A stretch of 64,000 bases of DNA, from positions 262,952,954 to 263,016,953 of the forward strand of contig NC_081825.1 of assembly GCF_030867095.1 (NCBI RefSeq), in the 5' to 3' direction. Made by a program: the position numbers and the translations under genes. The DNA comes from Alligator mississippiensis. Lineage: Eukaryota; Chordata; Crocodylia; Alligatoridae. This document shows positions 12,878 through 23,009 of the stretch, in pieces (the first letter of the stretch is position 1; every line of letters begins with the position of its first letter). Under the pieces are notes generated by a model. It ran no database searches. It was not told the DNA's origin and was given only the letters and a program-made list of their open reading frames with translations.

Positions 12878-13216
12878 ATGGGGAACAAGCAGGATGAACT
12901 AGCGCTCCTGCTTGCAGGAAACACCTATGACTTAGTGGGGCTAACAGAAACCTGGTGGGATTCATCCCACGACTGGGCAGTACATATTGAGGGCTATAGA
13001 TTGTACAGAAAGGACAGGGTGGGGAAGAAAGGGGGAGGGGTTGCACTCTATGTCAGTGAGCAATATACATCAACCCTCATCAAGACGGAATCCGAGGATG
13101 AGGAAGTAGAAGGATTGTGGGTTAGGCTACATGGGGGGCAAGGAGAAAGGGATTTGGTGGTAGGGGTCTGCTACAGAACCCACATCAAGGGGAAGAAAGA
13201 GATTCGGGGCTCCTGA
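12878..13216 (+). pseudogene. CR1 ORF2, N-terminal endonuclease fragment
   Basis: Open frame of 112 codons encoding the first part of the apurinic-type endonuclease of CR1: GNKQDELALLLAGNTYDLVG, LTETWWDSSHDW, and KGGGVALYVSEQYTS. It is in a different frame from the 795-codon ORF that follows. Relative to the other CR1 copy in the window, the break lies between about 13180 and 13224, so this copy cannot make a complete ORF2 protein without frameshifting. Confidence 0.85.
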
Positions 13217-13224
13217 GGCAACTC

Positions 13225-15612
13225 TTGGAGACCATAAAAGCTAAGGAGGTGGTAGTCATGGGGGACCTAAACTACCCGGACATCTGCTGGGAGTCACAGA
13301 CAGCAAAGTCCCACCGCTCACGCAGGTTTCTAACCTGTGTACAGGACCTCCACCTGACACAGGAGGTACACGGTCCCACTAGGGGGAATGCCATACTGGA
13401 TCTGGTATTGGCAATGGGGGATGACATGGTAGGGGACCTCCAGATCAGTAGCCATCTGGGGGACAGTGATCACCTAATAATAGAATTCACCATAAGATGG
13501 CAAGTGGGTAAGGTAACTAGTAGGGTGAAAGTGCTAGACTTTAGGAAAGCTGATCTCAACGCACTCAGGCGATTAGTCAAGGACGCACTACAGAGTAGGA
13601 GTTTTGAAGGGATGGGAGCCCAAGAAGGGTGGCTGTGCCTTAAGGAAACGATCCTTTGGGCACAAAGCAAGACGATCCCCGAGCGAGGCAAAAGAGGGAA
13701 AGGGGCCAGGAGGCTTTCCTGGCTGACCACAGAAATCCAGGGCAGCCTAAGGGCCAAAAGGGGAGCACACAAAAAGTGGAAACAAGGAGAGATCACCAAA
13801 GATGAATATACCTCCTCTGCTCGTGCTTGTAGGGAGGCAGTTAGGCGGGCCAAAGCTACCATGGAGCTGAGGATGGCAACCCAAGTAAAAGACAACAAGA
13901 AATTGTTTTTTAGATATATAGGGAGTAAAAGGAAGACCCAGGGAGGAATAGGACCCCTGCTAAATGGGCAGAAACAATTGGTGACAGACAGGGGGGACAA
14001 GGCTGAACTCCTCAACAAGTTCTTTGCCTCAGTGTTCCTAAGCGAGGGGCACGACAAGTCTCTCCCTGGGGTTGTAGAGAGGCAGCAGCAAGGCACCAGA
14101 CTTCCATACGTAGATCCTGAGATGGTGCAGAGTCACTTGGAAGAACTGGATGCCTTTAAGTCGGCAGGCCCGGATGAGCTCCATCCGAGGGTGCTGAAGG
14201 CACTGGCCGACATCATTGCAGAGCCACTGGCGGGAATATTTGAAAGCTCATGGCGCACAGGCCAAGTCCCAGAGGACTGGAAAAGGGCCAACGTGGTCCC
14301 CATTTTCAAAAAGGGGAGGAAGGAGGACCCGGGCAACTATAGGCCAGTCAGTCTCACCTCCATCCTTGGCAAAGTCTTTGAAAAAATTATCAAGTCTCAC
14401 ATTTGTGAGAGCCCGGCAGGACAAATTATGCTGAGGGGAAACCAGCACGGGTTTGTGGCGGGCAGATCGTGCCTGACCAATCTAGTCTCTTTTTATGACC
14501 AGGTTACGAAACGCCTGGACACAGGAGGAGGGGTGGATGTCGTATACTTAGACTTCAGGAAGGCCTTTGATACGGTATCTCACCCCATACTGGTGAACAA
14601 GTTAAGAGGCTGTGATGTGGATGACTACATAGTCCGGTGGGTGGCGAATTGGCTAGAGGGTCGCACCCAAAGAGTCGTGGTGGATGGGTCGGTTTCGACC
14701 TGGAAGGGTGTGGGCAGTGGGGTCCCACAGGGCTTGGTCCTTGGACCGATACTCTTTAATGTCTTCATCAGCGACTTGGACGAGGGAGTGAAATGTACTC
14801 TGTCCAAGTTTGCAGATGACACAAAGCTATGGGGAGAAGTGGACACGCCGGAGGGCAGGGAACAGCTGCAAGCAGACCTGGATAGGTTGGACAAGTGGGC
14901 AGAAAACAACAGAATGCAGTTCAACAAGGAGAAATGCAAAGTGCTGCACCTAGGGAGGAAAAATGTCCAGCACACCTACAGCCTAGGGAATGACCTGCTG
15001 GGTGGCACGGAAGTGGAAAGGGATCTTGGAGTCCTAGTGGACTCCAAGATGAACATGAGTCGGCAGTGTGACGAAGCCATCAAAAAAGCCAATGGCACTT
15101 TATCGTGCATCAGCAGATGCATGAAGAATAGGTCCAAGGAGGTGATACTTCCCCTCTATCGGGCGCTGGTCAGACCGCAGTGGGAGTACTGCGTGCAATT
15201 CTGGGCGCCGCACTTCAAGAAGGATGCCGATAACCTGGAGAGGGTCCAGAGAAGGGCCACTCGTATGGTTAAGGGCTTGCAGACCAAGCCCTACGAGGAG
15301 AGACTAGAGAAACTGGACCTTTTCAGCCTCCGCAAGAGAAGGTTGAGAGGCGACCTTGTGGCTGCCTTTAAGTTCATCACGGGGGCACAGAAGGAAATTG
15401 GTGAGTATTTATTCACCAAGGCGCCCCCGGGGGTTACAAGAAATAATGGCCACAAGCTAGCAGAGAGCAGATTTAGATTGGACATTAGGAAGAACTTCTT
15501 CACAGTTCAAGTGGCCAAGGTCTGGAACGGGCTCCCAAGGGAGGTGGTGCTCTCCCCTACCCTGGGGGTCTTCAAGAGGAGGTTAGATAAGCATCTAGCT
15601 GGGGTCATCTAG
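13225..15612 (+). CDS. CR1 LINE ORF2, endonuclease C-terminus and reverse transcriptase
   Basis: An uninterrupted frame of 795 codons. The N-terminus holds the rest of the endonuclease (GDLNYPDICW near residue 13, then GDSDHLIIEF). The reverse transcriptase follows, with VVPIFKKGRKEDPGNYRPVS, VDVVYLDFRKAFDTVSH, SGVPQG, and the catalytic FADD at residues 529-532 (bases 14809-14820). The C-terminal part has the CR1 hallmark RDLGVLVDSKMNMS, LVRPQWEYCVQFWAPH, FSLRKRRLRGDLVAAF and a last motif ending in KHLAGVI. This protein nicks DNA and reverse-transcribes its RNA at the target. The missing endonuclease N-terminus is in another frame just upstream, so the copy is probably dead but young. It is not a host gene. 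Confidence 0.93.
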   Translation: METIKAKEVVVMGDLNYPDICWESQTAKSHRSRRFLTCVQDLHLTQEVHGPTRGNAILDLVLAMGDDMVGDLQISSHLGDSDHLIIEFTIRWQVGKVTSRVKVLDFRKADLNALRRLVKDALQSRSFEGMGAQEGWLCLKETILWAQSKTIPERGKRGKGARRLSWLTTEIQGSLRAKRGAHKKWKQGEITKDEYTSSARACREAVRRAKATMELRMATQVKDNKKLFFRYIGSKRKTQGGIGPLLNGQKQLVTDRGDKAELLNKFFASVFLSEGHDKSLPGVVERQQQGTRLPYVDPEMVQSHLEELDAFKSAGPDELHPRVLKALADIIAEPLAGIFESSWRTGQVPEDWKRANVVPIFKKGRKEDPGNYRPVSLTSILGKVFEKIIKSHICESPAGQIMLRGNQHGFVAGRSCLTNLVSFYDQVTKRLDTGGGVDVVYLDFRKAFDTVSHPILVNKLRGCDVDDYIVRWVANWLEGRTQRVVVDGSVSTWKGVGSGVPQGLVLGPILFNVFISDLDEGVKCTLSKFADDTKLWGEVDTPEGREQLQADLDRLDKWAENNRMQFNKEKCKVLHLGRKNVQHTYSLGNDLLGGTEVERDLGVLVDSKMNMSRQCDEAIKKANGTLSCISRCMKNRSKEVILPLYRALVRPQWEYCVQFWAPHFKKDADNLERVQRRATRMVKGLQTKPYEERLEKLDLFSLRKRRLRGDLVAAFKFITGAQKEIGEYLFTKAPPGVTRNNGHKLAESRFRLDIRKNFFTVQVAKVWNGLPREVVLSPTLGVFKRRLDKHLAGVI

Positions 15613-15713
15613 ACCCAGCACTCTTTCCTGCTTATGCAGGGGGTCGGACTCGATGATCTATTGAGGTCCCTTCCGATCCTAACATCTATGAATCTATGAA
15701 TCTACAGTTAGTC

Positions 15714-15825
15714 AACCAGGATTTAACTGGCCATGCTGGTATTGGGCACTTCCTAACTGGTTTTCAAACTGGACAGGGTCACTGTTCCTCAAACCTATAC
15801 CAATGGGGCCTTTGAAGTGACAACA
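15714..15825 (+). pseudogene. Non-LTR retrotransposon relic, 3' part after CR1 insertion
   Basis: Resumes the relic interrupted by CR1. The frame reads HFLTGFQTGQGHCSSNLYQW followed by GL and a stop, which fits the F.TGQG.C..NL..WGL tail of the same family as 12187-12825. This shows that CR1 landed inside that older element. Confidence 0.6.
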
Positions 15826-16122
15826 AATGCCCTTGTGGATGAGTTCAAACCATGTCCTACACTGTTGACTCGTGTCCATTTACTATGCTACCTGGTGGAC
15901 CTTCAAGTTCTTCATGCTGGTGATGACATTGCCTTAAAATGTCTGAAACAATATGCAGAAAGTGCATAGACTAAATAAATATGGGATCTGGACAGGGTCT
16001 TGGAGGGTATGAGTAGTGTTACAAGCCAAAGAGTGTAGCCCAGGTGGGAGGCTGAACCTCCTGTCAGTGACCCAGATCAGGGCATACCAGGGTTTTATAA
16101 TGTACCATGAGCAACAAAAACA

Positions 16123-16482
16123 GTGCAGCAAATGCGGAAAAGTGGGGAACCTGGAGGAGGAGATAGAAGGGAAGGTGTGAACAGCGAACAAGTCAGACAT
16201 GAAAGTGGGGGTAGGGAAGAAAGACACGCCCTGCAGACAATATTAGTGGAGATGGAGCAAGAGAAAGAACCAGAGAGAGAGGCTGGAAAAAGAAAGAAGA
16301 TGCAGGAGATGAAGAGTAGGAAGAAAAAACCTGACAATGAGGGAGGTGAGTCGGAGGAAGAACCAGAGAGCATTTTTCTGCCACTAATGCCTCTGGGCTC
16401 CAGCTCAGAACAGAGACCAGAAGGCAGGAACCAGCAGGGAAATGGGAATATGCAAGCCTTCCTAAATACCAGAACAATCTAG
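16123..16482 (+). pseudogene. Tx1-like ORF1 C-terminal remnant
   Basis: An open frame of 119 codons, rich in Glu, Lys, Arg and Ser. It overlaps, in another frame, the CCHC-like zinc knuckle at 16121-16150, where the expected His position is Asn, and continues into a low-complexity acidic/basic tail. In L1/Tx1-type elements ORF1 binds the element's RNA. Its position just before ORF2 motifs fits that order. The tail itself is not diagnostic. Confidence 0.45.
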
Positions 16483-16642
16483 CAGCCTGCAAAGGCTACA
16501 GGAATGCAATTAAGGGAGCTGAAGGAGTCAACCTCCCTGAGCAGTGTGGCACAGACAAACCTTAAAGGGACAAACACACTCAGCTCAAAGGAAGGTCAGA
16601 TAACCCTTAAAGGGACAGGCACATTAAAACAAGCATAAATAG

Positions 16643-17091
16643 TAGGGCTGTGCGAAATTTCGCTGGCCGTTTCATTTCAACACTGTTTCAATGTTGAAAC
16701 AGCAAAATCAAAGTGAAACAAAGGGCGTCGAAATAGCCTCAAAACAAAACAAGGCTAGTCGAAATGTTTCAAAAGTCAAATGTTTCAACCATAGCGCTGG
16801 GGATGGGAAGTCAGTCCAGCTGGGCTGACTCCCCACCCCCGGCACGATCTAGCATGGGGGATGGGAAGTCAACCCAGCTGGGCTGAGTTTCCCCAGCCTG
16901 ATCATGGGACTGGGGTTGGGAACTCAGTCCAGCTGGGCTGAGTTCCTTTCCCCAGCCCAATGGTTGGGCAAAATGTCGAAATGAAACAGTGAGGCTGTTT
17001 CAAGTTGAAATAAAATTCAGTACAAACCACCGTTCCATCCAGACCTCAAAACTGAAGTCGGAACAGAACAGTGCCGTTTTGCACAGCCCTG
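16643..17091. mobile_element. Non-autonomous hAT element with 8-bp TSD
   Basis: Ends are inverted repeats (T/C)AGGGCTGTGCGAAA on the left, and GTTTTGCACAGCCCTG on the right. It is flanked by a perfect 8-bp direct repeat ATAAATAG (16635-16642 and 17092-17099), the target-site duplication size of the hAT superfamily. The interior (449 bp) has repeated CAGCTGGGCTGA words and no transposase. Confidence 0.88.
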
Positions 17092-17132
17092 ATAAATAGC
17101 ACTGACAATAGTTTTGCTTCACATCAAGAGTA

Positions 17133-17708
17133 CAGGCAATCCTTGGACTTACAACACAACTGGTTCCTGATAACCGCGTCTTAAGTCGAAACATTGCAAC
17201 TCGGAACCAATTTTCTCATAAGAAACAATGTTATAAGTGGGGGATTGGTTCCTGAACCAAGGCCCGACACCCTATTTTCACCAAAAATACCCCAGAATTT
17301 TGTACTCAATCAATTATAGATGAGTAATATAGCTACATTCATGTATTTATGTTGTAAATAGCAATCATATTGATTTGGAAGGACTTGAGGTGATTTTGCT
17401 GGACTTTGTGAAAGGCTCTTGGTTGGACTTTTTGAAGCGTTCTTGGCTGAAGTCTTCTCAGGAGTCTTGGCTGCAGGTTTTTCTGGAGTCTTGTCTGCTT
17501 TCTTAAAGAAAGTGTCCAAGGAAGTCTGGACAGATGTTCTCCAAGGAGATGGGTGACACACCAAACTTGTTCGCTGGCATGGCGTCACATCAAATCGAGC
17601 ATTGTAAAGTTGAAACTGCTGTCAGAAAGTTGAAACAGGGTGTCAATTTATAAATGTTGTAAGTATGAAACATTGTAACTCAAAACATTGCAAATCAAGG
17701 ACTGCCTG
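17133..17708. mobile_element. Tigger/pogo-like element with TA TSD
   Basis: Inverted ends CAGGCAATCCTTGGACTTAC and (read inverted) CAGGCAGTCCTTGATTTGCA, flanked by TA on both sides (17131-17132 and 17709-17710), as in Tc1/mariner-pogo elements. The element is 576 bp and carries a C-terminal transposase-like remnant on the minus strand (17310-17588). Confidence 0.82.
17310..17588 (-). pseudogene. Tigger-like transposase C-terminal remnant with PIP-like box
   Basis: A 92-codon frame inside the Tigger-like element. It contains QTSLDTFF (bases 17528-17505), which fits the PCNA-interacting PIP box Q-x-x-L-x-x-F-F, followed by KK and a run of TPEK / SPAK-type Lys-Ser/Thr-Pro repeats. A PCNA-binding motif near the C-terminus is known for Drosophila pogo transposase, so this supports a pogo/Tigger origin. 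The catalytic DDE core is absent, so the remnant cannot be an active transposase. Confidence 0.5.
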
Positions 17709-19611
17709 TATCTTAACAAGAAAAAGATGGGACCAGATTGGACCAGTGTTGAATCAAATAAGAGCAGACAATCTGCCTATAACAATGTGATATATCAGGG
17801 AGAAAGATTATAAATGCTTTGAGAGAAGGTGAAGATGGGGACCATCTTGGTGATCAGGGACAAAGCAGCAGGGGTAGCAATAAGTTGAGAGCAAAGCAGG
17901 TAGAAGCAGTCATCAGTGGCAGACTGCAGTGAATGATACTATCAGTTGGGCAAACACAATTAGAAATTTTCAATGTATATGCACCACTGGGGAGGAAGGG
18001 AAAAAGTTTACATGGTTGAAGGGAGACCATGCATAATAGCGGGAGATTTCAATTGTATAATCAAAGTGGGCGACAGAACAGGGAAAGGAGGAAATGGAGC
18101 TTTAGACAGCTCATCCAGACTGTTAACGAATATAATAAGAGTCGCTAAGAGATGTGTGGGCAGGGGAGAAAGTTTTCACTAGAACAGACCCCAGTAGAAA
18201 GAAACAGTTAAGAATTTACTTTGTGTTTGTATCAAAAGAAATGGAGATAAGGAAGAAAAAAACCAGACGTGTTTTTTAGTGATCACCGGATGCTGAAGGT
18301 GGAAATGAGTCTTGGTAAGAGCCCCATGAGAGGGAAGGGACTGTGGAAGTTAAACGTGTGGCTGTTACAAGATGAAGAGATGTGTCAAGCATACACCAGA
18401 CAATATGAGGGGTGTGAACACCATAGAAATATTTCAGGAGTGCCAGACAACAGTGGATGATGGTAAAGAAGAGGACAGGAGAATTCTTCATGAAGAAAGG
18501 CTGAACATGTGCAGAGAAAAGAAAAAAGAGCCAAGACAGCTACAAAGAAAGATGCAGAAGCTGCTAAAGGAAGCTGAAGAAGGAAGACAAGTATGAGAAG
18601 AGCTAGAAGAAAGAAGGCAAAAGTTAGAAACCTAGTTCAAAAGAAAAACAAGAGAGAAAATGTATTTAGCACAAGCACCTTGAGTGGGACAAAACAAAGG
18701 TAGTACTAATAATTTTCAGCCAGAGTGAAGGCAGCAAAAGGAGAACTTAAAGCAGTGTGGGAAGAAGGTGGTGCCTGTGTGAAAAAGCAGGAGGCAATGA
18801 GAAAATTTCACACCAAGCTATACCAGAAGGAAACAGGAAGAAGATGAAGGATTTCTTGGAAGAGATTGAAGAGAAAGTAGAGGAGGAAGAGGAAGCAACA
18901 TAGATGGAAGAAACTTAAAGTAAGTGGAGGAGTGTTTAAAAACCTTTAAGAGAGGGAAATCACAAGGACCAGATGGACTTTATGCGAAGTTTTGGGCAAG
19001 GGTAGGTCAAAGTTTTGAGGAAAGCGTGGGAACAGGGGAGGCAGGGAAATATTTTACAAGAAGCACTGTGATCTTACTCTTCAAGGAAGAGGAGAAGGAA
19101 CTCCTGAAAAAACTGGAGACCGATTACGCTCCTTAATATGGACAAAAGCCAAGGTGCTGGCTTTGAGGATGAGAAAAAACTTCCAGAAGATAATATATGA
19201 AGACCAAGTATGCACAGTACCAGGTAAAAGGACCTCCAAAACGATCCATGTGATCAGAGATGCACTGTCCCACATCCAAGACAGGAAAACAAACTCAATT
19301 ATAGCAAACCTAGATGTAGAAAAAGCATATGCCAGAGTGGATCATGATTACATATTCAAGGTGCTAGGACAAATGGGGTTCCCAGATAAATTTATATGTT
19401 GGATAAGGTTACCGTATAGAGAAGTGGAGAGTCAAAACCAAAGCACCTAAGTAGGACCTTTAAAATCTACACAGGGGTGAGACAAGGGTGCTCCCTGTCA
19501 CCACTACCATTTGTGTGTGGCATGGAAGTATTAGCACAAAGAATAAGAAAAGACAAGGTCATAAGCAGAGTAAAGATACCAGGAGGGGGAGGTAAAATAC
19601 ATATTATACAT

Positions 19612-20400
19612 TAGGGCTGTGTGAAACTTTGCCAGCTGTTTCATTTTGATGCTGCTTCGACTTGTTTTGAGCTCAAAACAGTGAAATCGAAATGAAACAA
19701 AGGGCTTCAAAACTGCCTCAAAACAAAACAAGACCAGTCAATATATTTAGAAAGTTTCAAAACATTTTGAATTTTGAAGCAGCCAGCCAGGTGGTGGGAG
19801 ACAGGGGAGAGCCAGAGCTGCGCTCCCCGTGGCTCCACAGCCCCATGTGGCTCAGCCTGGCAGGGAGCGCAGCCTTGGCTCTCCCTGCTTCCTGCTGCTG
19901 GGCTGTGCTCTGTGGGGCTGGTGGAGCCAATTGGAGCACAGCGCCATCTCTGCTCACCTCCCGCTGCCGGGCTGTGCTCCAAATCGGCTCCACCAGCCCA
20001 ATGTAGCTCAGCCTGGTGGCAGAAGGCGGACAGAGCTGGCGCCTCCCACCACCAGGCTGAGTTATACAGGGCTGAGTTCCCAGTCCCTTGCAGTGCTGGG
20101 GAACTCAGCCAGGCTGGAGGAAGCAATTCTGCATCAATCTCCTTGAAACTTGGCAGGCTTCATGCCCTCAGAAGGGGCTGCCATCCCTACAAGTTTCATC
20201 AGAATCAGGGAAGAAATGACAAAGTTATAGGCTGTTTCATGCTTCCTCATTATAGCCTATGGGTGAAACAGCGAAACCATTTTGACAAAACGGAACAGAA
20301 CAGCGCTTTCAAAATTAAACAAAACTCAAAACAAAACACTGTTCCGTCAAAATGTTGAAACAGAAGTCGAAGCAGAATGCTGCTGTTTTGCACAGCCCTA
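19612..20400. mobile_element. Non-autonomous hAT element inserted in Tx1-like LINE
   Basis: Same terminal repeats as the 16643-17091 element: TAGGGCTGTGTGAAAC at the left, GTTTTGCACAGCCCTA at the right. Flanking octamers TTATACAT and CTACACAT match at 6 of 8 positions, a decayed 8-bp target duplication. It is 789 bp with a GC-rich centre, has no transposase, and interrupts the Tx1-like RT just before its MDD codons. Confidence 0.85.
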
Positions 20401-21839
20401 CTACACATGGATGATATATAATGAAGTAGTTAGAGATAAATGGAGACAGTGCTAAAGCATACATCAGGTACTGGGGAAGCAATGGGGGATAAAACAAATA
20501 GATCAGAAAGCAACAGAATGAGAGTGGGGAACTGGAGGGACTTGAAGAAGTTGAGCCAGCCTTCAAATAAGAGAGAGAAAAATCAGAGTGTTAAGGAACC
20601 CAATGAACTTTGAAAGGAAAGTTAACACAACGTGGGAAAAGTGAAAGCAAGGCTACAGCAAATACTTTGGTTCTAGTCCAGAAGAACACTGTCCTTTGCG
20701 GAAAAGTGGTGGCATTTAAGGCTTTACTACTGCTGATTATTCTATACAAGGGGATTGTATTCCCACCAATGTGGTGGCAAATAACAACAGTACAGAGGGA
20801 AATATGTATGTTCTTCTGGTATGCAAAGAGAAAGGTTGGCTAGAGCTGAACTGTACAAAGCAGGAGAGATGGAGGGATGGGGTCTGCCATACTTGGAAAT
20901 CTATAGCTATGCAAAATATGTAACCATAATATACAAAGTGGTAACAAAGGGAGAGGGGAAAACAGAGCATATCACCCAATTTCACATACCTGCAGTTTTA
21001 AGGAAATGGCAATTATATCAGACCTCTTTGAAGAGTCCATGATCATGGACTGATTCATTACAGCAGGATAGAAGGATATGTCATGCAGACATATCAAATA
21101 GGGAAGGTAGGGCTGAAGGTCCTAAAGGATAATAAGAAATTAATGAAAGCAGTAAGGGAGAGAGACAGGATGGCACCAGTGGGAAACTTCACAGAAGGAC
21201 AAGTGAAGAAGGTGTGGGGAGAGTGGTGGCATGTAAACAATTAACAGGCAAACATGCTGACCTGGCATGGATGGATGTAAGAAAAACCTTGCTGGTGAGA
21301 GAACTGCAACACAGGTGTGGCTTGACAAGCTCATCAAAAGTGCCCAAGGGAGAGATGAGGAGAAGAAGAAACAGCGGGACGTGTGTTTTGGGAAAATACA
21401 TATGCAAAGGATATGGGAAAGAGTCTGCTGCTTTCTGAGTGTCACCAAAATTAACCCATCCTTAGCATGGGAGCTGGTACTATATGGCCTCATACCAAAG
21501 GGACTAGAAGAAACACTATTAAGGACTTTATTAGCACGAGTTAAAACTTGTTTATGACACATAAGAAACCTCTGGGTATTAGTTGTCATTGAAAGAGTGC
21601 CTGAGGCTGGGGCTGCATGAACTGAAATATTACATTGATAAGGGACAAGCAAGAGCTTGCAGAGGCAGAGAAGAAGTGGAGGAAAGAAGACTGGACACAC
21701 CTGTTTCACTAAACCAAGAGAGTCCAAAGTGGAGGGGCGTACGTTTTACAGACATGCTCAGTGTGGGCTGCATTCAATGAACTTCCGAGTTGGTTTCCAC
21801 TACTGAACAGCACCTTAATGATAGACAATATATTTAAGG

Positions 21840-21935
21840 AGGAGGTTTTCTTGTATGTGAACGTAAGATGAGGGGTCTCCCCCCCATGCTGACTGGGGAA
21901 AAAACTCATCTTATATTTGAGTAAATATGGTAACC
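21840..21935 (-). mobile_element. DNA-element end matching 11165
   Basis: Contains AACTCATCTTATATTTGAGT followed by AAATATGGTA, the inverted form of the terminal region at 11165. Probably the 3' end of the same MITE family. Confidence 0.45.
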
Positions 21936-22294
21936 AATATTCCTTGAATTTAGAATATTTATTGAAGGAAAAATGGGATGACTCTCTCTGAATATTACCA
22001 ATGTTTTAATCTACGCTTCACTACATTCCATTGCAGTCTGTCCATAAAATGAACTACCTTAATTTTTCTCCCACACTCCCTCAACTTAGTCATATACGTT
22101 AAGCCTTGGTTTGCTGAACAACTTCACTTAGATTCCCATGTTTTTGTTTTAATGAAGCACTTTGCTATTCTGAATACCTTGTCATTGCATCCTGCATTTT
22201 CATCTGCAATCAAGGCCCAGTGATCCCATTTTTCCCATCTGAGATAACCTTTCTCCAAATCCTGATATACAGTGTCACAGATGGACTCAGGCAG

Positions 22295-22455
22295 ACATTC
22301 CTTGGATGAATTTGATATCTTTTATTAGACCAACCCAAATAGTTGGAGAATAGTTATTAAGCAAGCTTTCAAGTTCAAAAACGCTTCGTCAGGCTAAGGA
22401 AGTTTCAGCAGTTGGTGTGTGCTCTTCCAACACGGCTACAACCTATACCCCTGCA
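22295..22455. repeat. Interspersed repeat, TTTTATTAGACCAAC type
   Basis: Contains TTTTATTAGACCAACCCAAA, AAGCAAGCTTTCAAG, CTTCGTCAGGCTAAG and CAACACGGCTACAACC. Related, more degraded copies occur near 43770-43860 and 63245-63380. Superfamily not resolved from sequence alone. Confidence 0.6.
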
Positions 22456-23009
22456 CAGATGGACTCAAGCATTAATGTTCACTGTCTTTAGGAACTGGCT
22501 GAACAGGAGAGAAGAAGAGGTTACTGACGATGCATTTACATTTTAGATGCTACAGGAATATAGTAAATTATACATTTGCCATATAATTTCTCACTGGTGT
22601 CCTCTATATTACCATCTCTTTTTTCAGGAAAGAGGACTTAGCTGGACGCTGTTCAAGTGAGCATTAACTTGCTTTCCCAAGTGATAGCACAATATCTGTA
22701 GACTTGTGCAAGAGACTCTTGATATAAGCTGATTAGTCCTCGTTATTATTAAAGCATGTGAGGCTTTATCTTGTTCTTCCAGTCTTGGGGAACCCAGTTC
22801 TAATTTCCCGCAACTCCCATTAATTTTGTCTTGGGCCTGTCCCACAACACCATTTGCATTGATCTATGCATTGGTTTTGTTGTGGACAAATCTCCACTGG
22901 GAACAGGATTGAGGGACTGGCCAAATATGAGTCCCTGATGGAACAGAAAAAATGCCTCCAGCCAGAGAATGCTCAGGTATCATAGGCAACCTACCAGGAG
23001 TCTGAGGGC

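Larger units (their letters stand above)
12826..15713 (+). mobile_element. CR1 LINE, nearly full ORF2, young copy
   Basis: A CR1 retrotransposon of about 2.9 kb, slightly 5'-truncated. It ends in the CR1 3' tail with GGTCGGACTCGATGATCTA and the terminal repeats ATCTATGAATCTATGAATCT. It is inserted into the older non-LTR relic whose two parts flank it. A 21-nt sequence at its 5' end (12830-12850) is repeated at 12857-12877. The second copy, at 45211-47971 on the minus strand, is close in sequence, so this subfamily was active relatively recently. Confidence 0.92.
15826..21780 (+). mobile_element. Tx1-like non-LTR LINE, degraded, with three insertions
   Basis: A decayed LINE of the L1/Tx1 group, read from motifs in broken frames. 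First comes the end of an ORF1 with a zinc-knuckle-like QCSKCGKVGN (16121-16150), then a charged Glu/Lys tail. ORF2 follows, with an endonuclease motif IIAGDFNCIIKVGDR, the QGPDGLYAKFW block, and LDVEKAYARVDHDYIFKVLG in the RT. Next are an MDD catalytic triplet after 20400 and a C-terminal PPMWW / FFWYAKR region. It is split by a hAT element (16643-17091), a Tigger-like element (17133-17708) and a second hAT (19612-20400). Stops and frameshifts are frequent. Clade assignment is by pattern memory and end positions are approximate. Confidence 0.7.

Noticed and set aside
13470..15503. Several minus-strand ORFs inside the CR1 copy
   Set aside because: Shadows of the CR1 ORF2 frame. The same shadows recur at the other CR1 copy.
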